A stretch of DNA of 64,000 bases. Origin: an uncultured Litoreibacter sp. GTDB taxonomy: Bacteria > Pseudomonadota > Alphaproteobacteria > Rhodobacterales > Rhodobacteraceae. This document shows, piece after piece, positions 8,194-17,622 of the stretch. The stretch covers positions 372,001-436,000 of the forward strand of contig NZ_CANKWO010000002.1 of NCBI RefSeq assembly GCF_947487515.1, given 5' to 3'. The notes under the pieces were generated by a model. It did not search any database. It had not been told where the DNA came from and was given only the letters and a program-made list of their open reading frames with translations. The position numbers and the translations under genes are program-made. Position 1 is the first letter of the stretch. Each line of letters starts with the position of its first letter.

Positions 8194-9195
8194 TTACAAT
8201 GCTTCCAACGCATCCACGAGGCGCTCTGCCCCAAAGCGGAACGGATCAGTTGTGGGCAGCCCCATGCGATCCTCGACGTCCTTTATGTAGGCGCGTGCGT
8301 CATCTTCGGACATGTGTTGGGTGTTAATTGAGACACCGGCCACAACGCAAGCAGGGTTCGCAACTTTCGCCATGCTCAATGCCGTGTCCCGCAGCGTTTC
8401 CAGCTCTGGCTGCTGATAGGTCGGCAGGCCACGCATGTGGGCGCGGGTCGGCTCGTGGCACAGGATCAGCGCGTCGGGCTGTCCGCCGTGGATCAAGGCC
8501 ATCGTCACACCCGAATAGGACACGTGGTAAAGGGATCCTTGACCCTCAATGTGATCCCAGTGATCCGCGTCATTGTCGGGGGTGAGATACTCAACGGCAC
8601 CGGCCATGAAGTCGGCAATCACCGCATCCAACGGCACACCGCCACCGGTGATCAGGATGCCGGTTTGACCCGTTGGCCGGAAGGTGGATTTCATCCCGCG
8701 CTTGGTCATTTCTGCGTCGATGCACAGGCCCGTATACATCTTACCGACCGAGCAATCCGTCCCCACAGCCAAGCACCGCTTACCTGTGCGCTTGATCCCA
8801 TTGGCGATCGGGTAGGCCACGGAAGGGATACGCACGTCATGTAGTGTGGCGCCGTGAACTTTGGCGGCGCGCTGAATTTCGTCTTCGTCGCGCAGCAAGT
8901 TGTGCAAGCCCGAGGCAATATCGTACCCCATTTCCAAGGCTTCAACCAAAACCGTCTTCCACGCCTCGGAGATAACCCCGCCGCGGTTGGCCACACCGAT
9001 CACCAGCGTCTTCGCACCGGCTTCCAAGCCTTCTTGCAGCGTCATGTCGGACAGGCCAACAGTCGTGCCGCAGCCTTCCATACGGAATTGCCCCACGGCG
9101 TTATCAGGGCGCCAGTCTTTGATGCCCTGAGCAACTTTGGCGGATAGAGCGTCCGGCGCGTCGCCGAGGAATAGAAGATAAGGTGTCTGGATCAT
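8194..9195 (-). CDS. dgcN: N-acetyltransferase DgcN (DUF1611 family)
   Basis: 333 residues of the DUF1611 family, with a P-loop-like GTDCSVGKMYT motif around residues 145-155 and a GQTGILITGGGVPLDAV block. DgcN is described as the enzyme that N-acetylates D-glutamate before DgcA in marine bacteria. First gene of the dgcN-dgcA-dat operon; the ATG at 9195 is chosen because MIQTPYLLFLGDAPD is the family-like beginning. The region 9196-9325 upstream is AT-rich and probably carries the operon promoter. Confidence 0.82.
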   Translation of the reverse strand: MIQTPYLLFLGDAPDALSAKVAQGIKDWRPDNAVGQFRMEGCGTTVGLSDMTLQEGLEAGAKTLVIGVANRGGVISEAWKTVLVEALEMGYDIASGLHNLLRDEDEIQRAAKVHGATLHDVRIPSVAYPIANGIKRTGKRCLAVGTDCSVGKMYTGLCIDAEMTKRGMKSTFRPTGQTGILITGGGVPLDAVIADFMAGAVEYLTPDNDADHWDHIEGQGSLYHVSYSGVTMALIHGGQPDALILCHEPTRAHMRGLPTYQQPELETLRDTALSMAKVANPACVVAGVSINTQHMSEDDARAYIKDVEDRMGLPTTDPFRFGAERLVDALEAL

Positions 9196-9325
9196 GGCAG
9201 TTCTCCCGAGTGCATGCTGAACTTGGCGCAGCATAGGAGGACGGCCAGAGAATTTTTTTCGTGAAAATCGGAGAAGTCAAAATTCAGTGCAATAAATTCC
9301 GCGATATTCGTGGATTTTTCGAATT

Positions 9326-10168
9326 TTATTCGACCTGCGCAACATTCTCCCAGATTTCTTCGACCCAAGACTTGATTTGTTGCGCTTCCTCCCAACGATT
9401 TGACAGCTCACGCCCATTTGCATCGGTCATGGCATATTCTGGTGGGCCGAGTTCGCACAAGAATATGCAATCACCGGCCTTGTTCCGTGCGCACCAACTC
9501 GACATGCCTTCATGCCACCAGCCTTTGAACAGCTCGACCCATTTCTGATGTTGCGGAAACCCAAGTGGCAGCTGGATTTGCTGCCGCGACGCCACACGGC
9601 CTTGGAAACTGTCAGAGCGCTCAAGTACGCGAGAGATCAACCCAAGATCATGGTCCGACAGCGGGAACCAAAACTCACGGTCCACTACATAGTGGCTCAG
9701 GTCCGCGCAAACGCGCATCTCGGGGATACGATCCAGAAGCTGCAACATCGTATACAGATCATTGGTGATGCAATTGCGGTGGGTCTCGAACTGAATTGGC
9801 ATCCCGATCTTGTTAGACATCTCCATCCACGTTTGGATCACCGGCACCATGTCATCCAGCGCAATCGGCATGACCTGCCCGATCACATCCACAAAGGGCG
9901 CACCGAAGTCCTTGGCCATCTTCAACGTGTCTTCCAAACTGTCGACTGTTTTGGGAAAGGCCACGATCAACGGCGTGAGGTTGTGGCGTTCCATATGAGG
10001 CCGAACCGCATGGGCGACCTCTACATCTGATGCCCCCAGATCGATGGCCATACCATCAAAACCAGCACCGGCTACCATCTCACAAACCTGATCATAGGGA
10101 AGCTTCACCCCCGTTTGGTCATGCGGCTGCATCGCCCAAAGTGAGGTATACGTCTGAAGCCGCCTCAT
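9326..10168 (-). CDS. TIM-barrel sugar phosphate isomerase/epimerase family protein
   Basis: 280 residues of the xylose isomerase-like (AP endonuclease family 2) fold. Seen: an alternating strand/helix pattern, the metal-binding candidates in QFETHRNC and CADLSHYVV, and a C-terminal LCELGPPEYAMTD with a likely Glu ligand. The substrate cannot be told. Its start overlaps the stop of the desaturase gene by 4 bases, so both are translated from one transcript. Confidence 0.7.
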   Translation of the reverse strand: MRRLQTYTSLWAMQPHDQTGVKLPYDQVCEMVAGAGFDGMAIDLGASDVEVAHAVRPHMERHNLTPLIVAFPKTVDSLEDTLKMAKDFGAPFVDVIGQVMPIALDDMVPVIQTWMEMSNKIGMPIQFETHRNCITNDLYTMLQLLDRIPEMRVCADLSHYVVDREFWFPLSDHDLGLISRVLERSDSFQGRVASRQQIQLPLGFPQHQKWVELFKGWWHEGMSSWCARNKAGDCIFLCELGPPEYAMTDANGRELSNRWEEAQQIKSWVEEIWENVAQVE

Positions 10169-11148
10169 TCTGCAGGTATCCGCGCGGCGCGGCCACCAGA
10201 CAAGGGCACCACCCAGACTTCATCCATCGGGTATTGGCTTTCGTCCTTGGCCATCAGCTTTTTGATCACTTCAATTTGGAATTCAATCCAACCCATGCGG
10301 TGAACCTCCCCTGCTTGGGCCTCGATCTTCGCGTTCAACTGGCGCAGCTTCCAAAACGGCACGGCGGGGAACACGTGATGCGCAGTGTGATACGGCATTT
10401 GCCAACACAACCAGCGGATCAGGGCGTTGGTGCGGGTGGAGCGGGTGTTTTCCAGAATGTCGTCTTCATGGCTGAGGCCCAAATGCTCAATGGTGTTCTG
10501 AAGCTGGTGGATGGGCTTGGTCAGCACCATCGGCAGCAACCAGAAAGTCACCGCGACCCAACTACCTGCGGCCACGGATGCCACTGCGACATATACATAT
10601 AGGGCGATGTGCACGCGGGCCTCAAAGATGACTTTGGCCTCTTCTTCCTCGCGAATGTAGGGTTCCAGAATGATCCCCCCTGCGCGACGGATATTGCCCA
10701 CGATCCGGTTGCGCCAGTAAGAGATACCACTGAGCCAAAGAAGATAGCTGGTTAACGTATAGGGTTCGCGCACCAGTTCGCCATCGCGCTCCCAATCCTG
10801 CGTGTAGGTGTGATGGGCGAAATGCATAACCTGATCGAAGTCGCGCGGGAATATCTGGATGAATCCGATAATGCGGCCGAAACCCTCGTTCAGCTTGCGC
10901 GTTTTGAACACGGTGGCGTGGCTGAGCTCATGCTGGGCGGCGTAGAGGAAGTTCAACAACACCCCAAGCGCCAGCCCCGTGAGCCAGACCCAGCCAGAGC
11001 CCATCGCCTGCGCATGCAGGATCATAACGACAACAATTGCGCCTAGATGGCTGGCCATTTGGATGCCTCCCATCATGTCGGAACGTTCATTCAACGCGCG
11101 CAGTTCTTGCGGCGTGACGAGCTTGCGGCGGGAGAACGTGGCATCCAT
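10165..11148 (-). CDS. Membrane fatty acid desaturase
   Basis: 327-residue integral-membrane di-iron desaturase. The three histidine boxes are visible: HELSH (residues 73-77), HFAHH (109-113) and YHTAHH near residue 268. Hydrophobic spans lie at about 33-70 and 185-215. The ATG at 11148 with TGAGGA upstream is favoured over a TTG at 11154. A LysR gene diverges 93 bases away, so it is a likely regulator. Substrate (acyl lipid versus another hydrocarbon) is not resolved. Confidence 0.85.
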   Translation of the reverse strand: MDATFSRRKLVTPQELRALNERSDMMGGIQMASHLGAIVVVMILHAQAMGSGWVWLTGLALGVLLNFLYAAQHELSHATVFKTRKLNEGFGRIIGFIQIFPRDFDQVMHFAHHTYTQDWERDGELVREPYTLTSYLLWLSGISYWRNRIVGNIRRAGGIILEPYIREEEEAKVIFEARVHIALYVYVAVASVAAGSWVAVTFWLLPMVLTKPIHQLQNTIEHLGLSHEDDILENTRSTRTNALIRWLCWQMPYHTAHHVFPAVPFWKLRQLNAKIEAQAGEVHRMGWIEFQIEVIKKLMAKDESQYPMDEVWVVPLSGGRAARIPAE

Positions 11149-11241
11149 GGTCAATCCTCAACTGTGATATCTGCGAGTTTGACCTGTAAATTTCCTCATG
11201 TCATACGACTATTAGTCACCAATTACATGAGATTCGCTCAC

Positions 11242-12096
11242 ATGTTGATTCCGTCCACTTCCGCATTGCAGGCCCTTGTGACATTTGCTCGACTGGGATC
11301 AATTACCGCAACCGCAGATCATTTGGCCGTAACCCAATCCGCAATAAGCCATAAAATGAAGGCGTTAGAGGAGCAATTGGGCTTTCCGCTTTTGCGCAGG
11401 GAAGGGCGCGGCGTGCGCTTGACGGAACGGGCACGGCATTACGTGGCCGAAGTTGCTCCGGCGTTGGAAACCCTGTCACGCGCCTCTCGAACGCAAGAAC
11501 TGTCGGGGACATTGACGTTGAACGTTGCCTCTGGCTTTGCCGGAAGCTGGCTGGCCCAACGCATTGGTGGCTTTCTGGCGAAGCATCCAGGGGTAGCACT
11601 GCGCATCAACACCCCAAGGCGATATGGCGATCTGGGGGAGCGCCGCAATGACCTCTACATCAGCTTCCTACTGCCAGAGGAAGTGCCGGTCGGGTCGACA
11701 CATTTGATGGATGTCGGCTTCTTTCCCGTCGCCGCCCCCACATTGCTGGGCGGACAGATGCTACCCGACACGCAGAGCCTTACGACGCTCCCGATCTTGC
11801 ACTTGGACAACCGGCAAGACTGGCAGACATGGCTGACGGCGGCAGGTGGCGACATGCACAGCGACACGGGAGTGGTTTTTCAGGACCTCCAGATCATGGA
11901 GATGGCCACGAAGGCTGGGCAAGGCGTGTCCCTTGGCGATCACCTGACAAGTCGCAGCGCGATGGAGCGTGGCGAGCTGATGCAGGTGCATCCTTTCGTC
12001 CTGCCATCCCAAAGGGCGTATTGGCTGGTGCGCGGCAAGGCGATCCCCTCCGAGAGTGCGACAGCTTTTGAGGCATGGCTGACAGCCGAGCTTTAG
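11242..12096 (+). CDS. LysR family transcriptional regulator
   Basis: 284 residues. N-terminal winged helix-turn-helix (about residues 5-65) with the typical LVTFARLGSITATADHLAVTQSAISHKMKALEEQLG pattern split over the HTH, then a substrate-binding domain to the end. GcvA-like layout. The ATG at 11242 is taken because only a few residues normally precede the first helix; one at 11227 is also possible. Divergently transcribed from the desaturase operon, which it probably controls. Its end overlaps the convergent 12093-12443 gene by 4 bases. Confidence 0.88.
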   Translation: MLIPSTSALQALVTFARLGSITATADHLAVTQSAISHKMKALEEQLGFPLLRREGRGVRLTERARHYVAEVAPALETLSRASRTQELSGTLTLNVASGFAGSWLAQRIGGFLAKHPGVALRINTPRRYGDLGERRNDLYISFLLPEEVPVGSTHLMDVGFFPVAAPTLLGGQMLPDTQSLTTLPILHLDNRQDWQTWLTAAGGDMHSDTGVVFQDLQIMEMATKAGQGVSLGDHLTSRSAMERGELMQVHPFVLPSQRAYWLVRGKAIPSESATAFEAWLTAEL

Positions 12097-12443
12097 CGCC
12101 GCTCCAGAAGCCCAACCGGCGCATGTTCCTCGCGCACAAAATCCAACGCAGGACCCGTTGCGATGGCGGTATTGCGCTTGAACTCGAACACAACCGCATC
12201 GCCATCGAACGACGTGGCCACCACCAACGCCTGATACATGTGGCGCGTGCCGTCATAGATATCCACAAGCCCCCGCATGCGCGGCGCGAGATCGCGTTCA
12301 ATCGCGAAATGGCTGTCGGTGAGGCGCGCCAAAGGGATCATTTCCTCGCCGGATTGGACTTTCAGGCGCGTCTTTTTGCGGGCCGCCTTCAGACGTGCCT
12401 GCGCCAACCCTTCCTCAATCTCTTTCGGCAAAAACTCGATCAT
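12093..12443 (-). CDS. Conserved hypothetical protein
   Basis: 116 residues, soluble, basic N-terminal helix (EEGLAQARLKAARKKTRLKV) followed by a beta-rich stretch. Ends FVREEHAPVGLLERR. A good AAAGGAAT site precedes the ATG. I do not recognise a named family; the composition and frame are those of a normal chromosomal gene. It lies at the 3' side of the cob operon but 74 bases beyond cobM, so linkage is unclear. Confidence 0.65.
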   Translation of the reverse strand: MIEFLPKEIEEGLAQARLKAARKKTRLKVQSGEEMIPLARLTDSHFAIERDLAPRMRGLVDIYDGTRHMYQALVVATSFDGDAVVFEFKRNTAIATGPALDFVREEHAPVGLLERR

Positions 12444-12517
12444 GACAGTGATTCCTTTGCTTTCCCTATTGGAATACTGAGCATGAAACCGGTTAACATC
12501 AAGTTTTTGCGACAGTT

Positions 12518-13288
12518 TTACGAAGCTTTGACTTTCGGGCGCAGCACATGTGGTGTGTCTGGGTCGTACAAAGCACTATCGCGGAAGTCCTTCACTTCGG
12601 CCAGTGCAGGGCCCACAAGGATCAACGCGGTGCGGGTGATTTTCTCGGCCCGCACCTTCTCGCGGATATCCTTCAACGTGCCACGCAGAAACAACTGATC
12701 AGGCCATGACGCGCGATATGCGACCACGACGGGGCAGTCTTCGCCGTAGTAGGGGATCAACTGGCGCTCGATTTCGCGCAACGCACGAATGCCAAGGTGG
12801 ATCGCCAAAGTCGCCCCCGTACGAGCAAAGTTTTCCAGCGTCTCGCCCTCCGGCATGGAGGTAGATTTCATCGACATGCGCGTCAGCACAATGGATTGCG
12901 CGATTTCCGGCACGGTCAGCTCTTGCCCCAATGCCGCCGCGGCCGCCGCATAGGCCGACACACCGGGGATGATTTCATAGTCGATGCCTTCGGCTTTCAG
13001 ACGGCGTATCTGCTCGGCAATGGCCCCATACAGCGACGGATCACCCGAATGCACCCGTGCCACATCTTGCCCCTTGGCATGCGCGGCCACGATCTGCGCA
13101 TGGGTGTCATCCAAGGTCATCGGGGCCGTATCCATCACCAAAGCGCCTTCCGGCGTACCTGCCACAACCTCTTCGGGAACCAAGGACCCCGCATAAAGGC
13201 ACACTGGGCAGCGTGCGATGGTCTTTTGCGCCTTGAGCGTCAGAAGTTCGGGGTCACCCGGACCGGCACCTACGAAAAATACGGTCAT
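12518..13288 (-). CDS. cobM: Precorrin-4 C11-methyltransferase
   Basis: 256-residue SAM-dependent tetrapyrrole methylase that converts precorrin-4 to precorrin-5 in the corrin ring pathway. Seen: N-terminal VFFVGAGPGDPELLT SAM loop, the HSGDPSLYG and EIIPGVSAYAAAAA motifs, and the CobM-typical LTRMSMKSTSMPEGE segment, which separates it from CobJ and CobI. Last gene of the minus-strand cobalamin operon; its start overlaps the cobJ stop by 4 bases. Confidence 0.95.
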   Translation of the reverse strand: MTVFFVGAGPGDPELLTLKAQKTIARCPVCLYAGSLVPEEVVAGTPEGALVMDTAPMTLDDTHAQIVAAHAKGQDVARVHSGDPSLYGAIAEQIRRLKAEGIDYEIIPGVSAYAAAAAALGQELTVPEIAQSIVLTRMSMKSTSMPEGETLENFARTGATLAIHLGIRALREIERQLIPYYGEDCPVVVAYRASWPDQLFLRGTLKDIREKVRAEKITRTALILVGPALAEVKDFRDSALYDPDTPHVLRPKVKAS

Positions 13289-15096
13289 TGATCAGTTCCT
13301 GTTTTAGCCAGATCGCCATCGATCTTTCGCGCATATCCGCGCGGTGTGTACATGCGTGGGCCTTCACCCAACTGCGCCAGTTTCGAGTGGCTGGAGCCGA
13401 TTAGCACAACCGTCAGCATGTCGACCTCGTCGACCTCCAACGCGTCCAAGCGGCGGTAGCGCACATGCTCCTCTGGGCGGCCCAACGACGACGCCAACAT
13501 CACGGGCGTATCCGCGGGGCGGTGCTGCAACAGGATGTCGCGCGCCTCGGCCAGCAAGGTGCGACGGCGCATGGAAACGGGGTTGTAGAAGGCGATCACG
13601 AAGTCGCCTTCGGCCGCGGCGTGCAGACGTTTCACGATGTCTTCGCGCGGGGTCAGCAAATCCGACAATGAAATGGCACAAAAGTCGTGACCCAAGGGCG
13701 CGCCCGCACGTGCAGCAGCGCCTTGTAGCGCAGATACACCTGGTGTGGACACAACTTCGACGCGGCGCGCGGCATCGGTCACGCCCAGCTCTTCGGCGCT
13801 GCGGTCCAGCAATTCAAACACCAAGGCGCCCATCGCATAAATACCTGCATCGCCCGAGCAAATCAGCGCCACATTGCGCCCCTCGCCTGCCCGTTCCAAC
13901 GCGTAGCGGCAGCGATCTTCCTCGCCACCAAGCGGGAAATCGGAGCGCTGCTTGCCGTAGGCCAAAGGCCCCAGCAAATCGATGTAGAGGCCGTAACCCA
14001 CCAGTTCTTCGGCCTCATTCACCAGATGCGACGCCTCTGGCGTGCGCCATGTGTGCTGACCGGGCCCGATGCCGATGATCGACAGCTTGCCGCGCGCACG
14101 ACCGCGCAATTCGGTGATGGGTTGCGGGGCCAAGGCCACCGCACAAGTGGCGTTTTTGGTTTTCCGCTTTGGCGACAACAAGGTTGCGTCTTCTCCAGCG
14201 CCAGCCAAGGCCGCAGCTTCGGACACACCGTGGGTGCCAACCTCCGCGAAGACGACCTCTGACGGGTTCTCTAGACGCGGTGTTTCGGCCTCAAGTGCTG
14301 CGGCATCAAACACACGTACGGGGATATCAAACGCGCGGGACAGCGCGTGAACGGCGGGTTCATCCGCCTTCAAATCCAGCGTATAAATCGCCTTCAACGC
14401 GGCAGGTGCCACATTGGCCTCTGCCAAGGATTCCATAACCAGATCGTGCAGTTCTTCGGGGGCGCAATCGCGGGCGCAGCCGACACCCAAAGTCAGTTGC
14501 TGCGGGTGGAACACCAAATCCGCGTCCGACGGGGCCACAGAACAAGCGATGGTCACATCGTCCCCTTTTGGCAAATCAGCCAACCAAGGCGCATCACCTT
14601 CTACGGTTGCCCCAGCGCCAGACAGGAGTTTCGCCATGACGTCTTTGGCGTTTTCGCCATTAGTTAATCGGTAGCCCAAAGGCGGCTCGTCCAGTGCGAC
14701 GCCCAAGGCCACATCACCGGCAGTGGTGACGGCGGCGGTGGCATCCAGCGCCTTAGCGATCAAGGCCGCCATGCGATTGGCCCCGCGATGACCACCCAAC
14801 AAAGGCACCACAACCGCCCCGTCATCCGAGACGGACAGGACCGGAGGCTCCGCGGTTTTATCCGCCAGCACTGGGGCCACGGCGCGGATCAAAATGCCCG
14901 AGGCACAGACCCCCACAACAGGCGTGCCTGCTTGGAACAACAAACGCGTGTGATCCAGCGCATTGGCGAAGAACACATCCGCCTGATCAACGCGACCTTC
15001 GCGGCCATGGACGGGCGCCTCCAGCAGTTTGGCGATGCGGTGTGCGGTGGCCTCGCCTGCGCGGTTGAGGCACAGGACTACGGGTTTTATAGCCAT
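13285..15096 (-). CDS. cobJ: CbiG-CobJ fusion: cobalamin biosynthesis protein / precorrin-3B C17-methyltransferase
   Basis: 603 residues in two parts. Residues 1-325 resemble CbiG: an N-terminal half with VVGVCASGILIRAVAPVLADK and PLLGGHRGANRMA, then a CobE/CbiG C-terminal half beginning LTLGVGCARDC. From about residue 335 comes a CobJ methylase with IIGIGPGQHTWRTPEA, ICSGDAGIYAMGA, VVSTPGVSALQGAAARAGAPLGHDF and AFYNPVSMRR. CobJ contracts the ring by C17 methylation; CbiG opens the lactone in the anaerobic route, and its CobE half occurs in aerobic ones. The start overlaps cobI by 10 bases. Confidence 0.93.
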   Translation of the reverse strand: MAIKPVVLCLNRAGEATAHRIAKLLEAPVHGREGRVDQADVFFANALDHTRLLFQAGTPVVGVCASGILIRAVAPVLADKTAEPPVLSVSDDGAVVVPLLGGHRGANRMAALIAKALDATAAVTTAGDVALGVALDEPPLGYRLTNGENAKDVMAKLLSGAGATVEGDAPWLADLPKGDDVTIACSVAPSDADLVFHPQQLTLGVGCARDCAPEELHDLVMESLAEANVAPAALKAIYTLDLKADEPAVHALSRAFDIPVRVFDAAALEAETPRLENPSEVVFAEVGTHGVSEAAALAGAGEDATLLSPKRKTKNATCAVALAPQPITELRGRARGKLSIIGIGPGQHTWRTPEASHLVNEAEELVGYGLYIDLLGPLAYGKQRSDFPLGGEEDRCRYALERAGEGRNVALICSGDAGIYAMGALVFELLDRSAEELGVTDAARRVEVVSTPGVSALQGAAARAGAPLGHDFCAISLSDLLTPREDIVKRLHAAAEGDFVIAFYNPVSMRRRTLLAEARDILLQHRPADTPVMLASSLGRPEEHVRYRRLDALEVDEVDMLTVVLIGSSHSKLAQLGEGPRMYTPRGYARKIDGDLAKTGTDQ

Positions 15097-15788
15097 GGAT
15101 CGGCCCCTTTGGTCAGCAGAATAATTGAAAAATACGGCGCCTTCTCGGGCGCCTCAGACAGCGGCAACACCACCTCTTCGGGAAGGGTTGCGCGTTCGAT
15201 ATATTTGGCCTGATCCGTCAGGCCCAACTCGTCGATCACGGCGCGAATCTTGGGCAGGTGGCGCCCGACCTTCATGATGACGACACTTTCGGCCCCATCA
15301 ATTCGGCTGCGCAACTCTTCCTGCGGCAACGGGCCGGGCAAGATCGTGAGACGTTCATTTCGCGCGGCCAGCGGCATCGCGGCCCGCGCCGCACAGGCCG
15401 TTACGGAGGTTACTCCGGGGATGATTTCAACCTCGAATGCACCGGTCAGGCGGGCGTGCAAATACATGAAGGATCCGTAAAAGAATGGATCGCCCTCGCA
15501 TAGGCACACAACGTCTTCGCCCGCCTCCAGAGCCTTCGCAATTTCCGCCGCACCGGTGTCATAGGCGTCTTGGGCGGGCTGGCGTTCAGTGCTCATCGGC
15601 ACATCCATGCGGATTTCGCGGGTGCCGTCTTTGATTAACGAAGCCGCAATCGCCCGCGCGAAGCTGTCGCCACCGGCGAGCGTTGGATAGGCAATGGTGG
15701 TCGCGCCTTCGATCAGACGCGCGGCCTTCAGGGTAATCAGCTCGGGATCACCCGGGCCAAGGCCCACGCCGTAGAGAGTGCCGCTCAT
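15087..15788 (-). CDS. cobI: Precorrin-2 C20-methyltransferase
   Basis: 233-residue SAM-dependent methylase converting precorrin-2 to precorrin-3A. Seen: the LYGVGLGPGDPELITLKA SAM loop, CLCEGDPFFYGSFMYL and VEIIPGVTSVTACAA, the standard CobI/CbiL signatures. The ATG at 15788 overlaps the cobL stop (ATGA), which fixes the start; an in-frame ATG at 15833 inside cobL is less likely. Confidence 0.95.
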   Translation of the reverse strand: MSGTLYGVGLGPGDPELITLKAARLIEGATTIAYPTLAGGDSFARAIAASLIKDGTREIRMDVPMSTERQPAQDAYDTGAAEIAKALEAGEDVVCLCEGDPFFYGSFMYLHARLTGAFEVEIIPGVTSVTACAARAAMPLAARNERLTILPGPLPQEELRSRIDGAESVVIMKVGRHLPKIRAVIDELGLTDQAKYIERATLPEEVVLPLSEAPEKAPYFSIILLTKGADPWL

Positions 15789-16987
15789 CGTTTCACCAAG
15801 CTCCACTGTGTGACCGTCATGGACGGGCGCCATCCGGTCAGGCGACCTACCGGTTCCGCGCGTTGCACGCTGATTTTGACCAAGTCGCCGCCGTGCTTCT
15901 TGTGAAGATCAATGAGGATTGCTTCGCTTTCCAGCGTCACCGCATTGGCCACCATACGCCCAAGCGGACGCAGATTGCTCCACGCAAGATCAAACACCTC
16001 ATGGCTAAGCCCGCCCCCAATGAAGATGGCATCCGGCGCATCCAGCCCCTGCATCGCCGCGGGTACCTCGCCCTCGATCAATTGCAACTTCGGCGCGCCC
16101 AAAGCCAATGCGTTTTCGGCGGCCATGGCGCGGCGGTCTGCACGCGGCTCAATCCCGATGGCGCGGGCGTAGCGTGCGGCGCGCATCCACTCAATCGCGA
16201 CCGAGCCTGATCCCGCTCCGATGTCCCACAACAGCGCCCCGCGCATAGGCATCAGCTTGGCCACTGTCGCGGCGCGCACCTCTTGCTTGGTCATGGTGCC
16301 GTCGGATTGGAACAAATCATCGCTTAGCCCCGGCACGCGGGGCAAAAGGGCCGCGTCTTGGGCCGCGATACAATGCACGGCCAAAGTATTGAACGCGGGC
16401 ACCTCATGCGCCCAATCGGCGGCTGTCCCGTCAAAGCGCTGTTCTTTCTCGCCCCCCATAGAGGCCAGCACGGTCATCTGCGACTGCCCAAAGCCGCGTT
16501 CCGTCAGGAACTGCGCGATCTGGGCGGGTGTTTCAGCACCGGTGGTCAAGATAATCAACCGCTGGTCTGGCTGAATGAACGCCACCATCTGATGCACGGG
16601 GCGACCATGCACGGTGAGGGTTTCGACGTCCGCAAGGCTCCAGCCCATGCGCGCGGCGGTCAGCTGGAATGCGGACAGTTGCGGGTGGTAAACGATCTGC
16701 GAGGGATCGATGGACCGGCCAATACGGGCCCCCACAGAAAACCACAGCGGATCGCCCGTGGCCAAAACGACGACGCGTTTGCCCTTATGGGCCTGCAGCG
16801 TCTCAATCAACGCATCGAAGGGCGACGGCCACGCCACGCGGGTGGCGGTGACATTGTCGGACAGGCTGTGATGCCGGTCCCCACCGATGATAACTTCCGC
16901 GGATTCAACGACCGTACGCGTGACAGGGCTAAGCCCGTCCATGCCGTCCTCGCCGATGCCAACTATATGGAGCCATTTGTCGTTCAT
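15785..16987 (-). CDS. cobL: Precorrin-6Y C5,15-methyltransferase (decarboxylating)
   Basis: 400 residues with both functional halves: an N-terminal tetrapyrrole methylase (CbiE part, WLHIVGIGEDGMDGLSP, VLATGDPLWFSVGA) and a C-terminal Rossmann methylase (CbiT part, ALLWDIGAGSGSVAIEWMR, GIEPRADRRAMA). It methylates C5 and C15 and removes the C12 acetate carboxyl to give precorrin-8X. Overlaps cobH and cobI by 4 bases each. Confidence 0.95.
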   Translation of the reverse strand: MNDKWLHIVGIGEDGMDGLSPVTRTVVESAEVIIGGDRHHSLSDNVTATRVAWPSPFDALIETLQAHKGKRVVVLATGDPLWFSVGARIGRSIDPSQIVYHPQLSAFQLTAARMGWSLADVETLTVHGRPVHQMVAFIQPDQRLIILTTGAETPAQIAQFLTERGFGQSQMTVLASMGGEKEQRFDGTAADWAHEVPAFNTLAVHCIAAQDAALLPRVPGLSDDLFQSDGTMTKQEVRAATVAKLMPMRGALLWDIGAGSGSVAIEWMRAARYARAIGIEPRADRRAMAAENALALGAPKLQLIEGEVPAAMQGLDAPDAIFIGGGLSHEVFDLAWSNLRPLGRMVANAVTLESEAILIDLHKKHGGDLVKISVQRAEPVGRLTGWRPSMTVTQWSLVKR

Positions 16988-17622
16988 GATTGCACCTCCG
17001 GCAGGCCCGCCGACAATGCGTTTACCGCCGCCGAGGCAATAGCCGAGCCGCCCTTGCGACCACGCAGGGCGATGAAATCGCAGCCGCGCGGGTTCGCCGC
17101 TAGTTCTGCCTTGGATTCGGCGGCGCCGACAAATCCGACCGGAAAGCCAAGGATGACTGCCGGTTTCGGGAAGCCCTGATCGATCAATTCCAGCAGGTGA
17201 AACAATGCGGTGGGGGCGTTGCCGATGGCGACGACCGCGCCCTCAATATGGGGCTCCCACAGCTCCACAGCGGCGGCGGATCTGGTATTGCCGATCTGGG
17301 CCGCGCGGTCCGGCGTTGTGGGATCATTGAGGGTCACGATGACTTCGTTATTCGCCGGCAGGTAACGGCGGATAATGCCTGCACCGACCATTTCGCAGTC
17401 GCATAGGATCGGCTTGCCTTCGGTGAGCGCATGATGCCCCGCATAGTAAGCCGTATCAGTGAAAGCCAAACGATCCGCGATTTCCACCATGCCGCAGGCA
17501 TGGATTACGCGAATAGCAAGGCGGTCCAACCCGTTGGGGAAACGGTCCAACTTGGCCTCGGAGCGCACGGTCTCGAAGCTTTGCGCGTAGATCGACGCGG
17601 GGTCTTTCTCGTAAGGGCGCAT
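16984..17622 (-). CDS. cobH: Precorrin-8X methylmutase
   Basis: 212 residues. Moves the C11 methyl to C12, yielding hydrogenobyrinate. The active-site His is expected in VIHACGMVE near residue 42; other family blocks seen are ILCDCEMVGAGI, AIGNAPTALFHLLE, PVGFVGAAESK and ALRGRKGGSAIASAA. It directly follows the CbiX gene and precedes cobL in the operon. Confidence 0.96.
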   Translation of the reverse strand: MRPYEKDPASIYAQSFETVRSEAKLDRFPNGLDRLAIRVIHACGMVEIADRLAFTDTAYYAGHHALTEGKPILCDCEMVGAGIIRRYLPANNEVIVTLNDPTTPDRAAQIGNTRSAAAVELWEPHIEGAVVAIGNAPTALFHLLELIDQGFPKPAVILGFPVGFVGAAESKAELAANPRGCDFIALRGRKGGSAIASAAVNALSAGLPEVQS

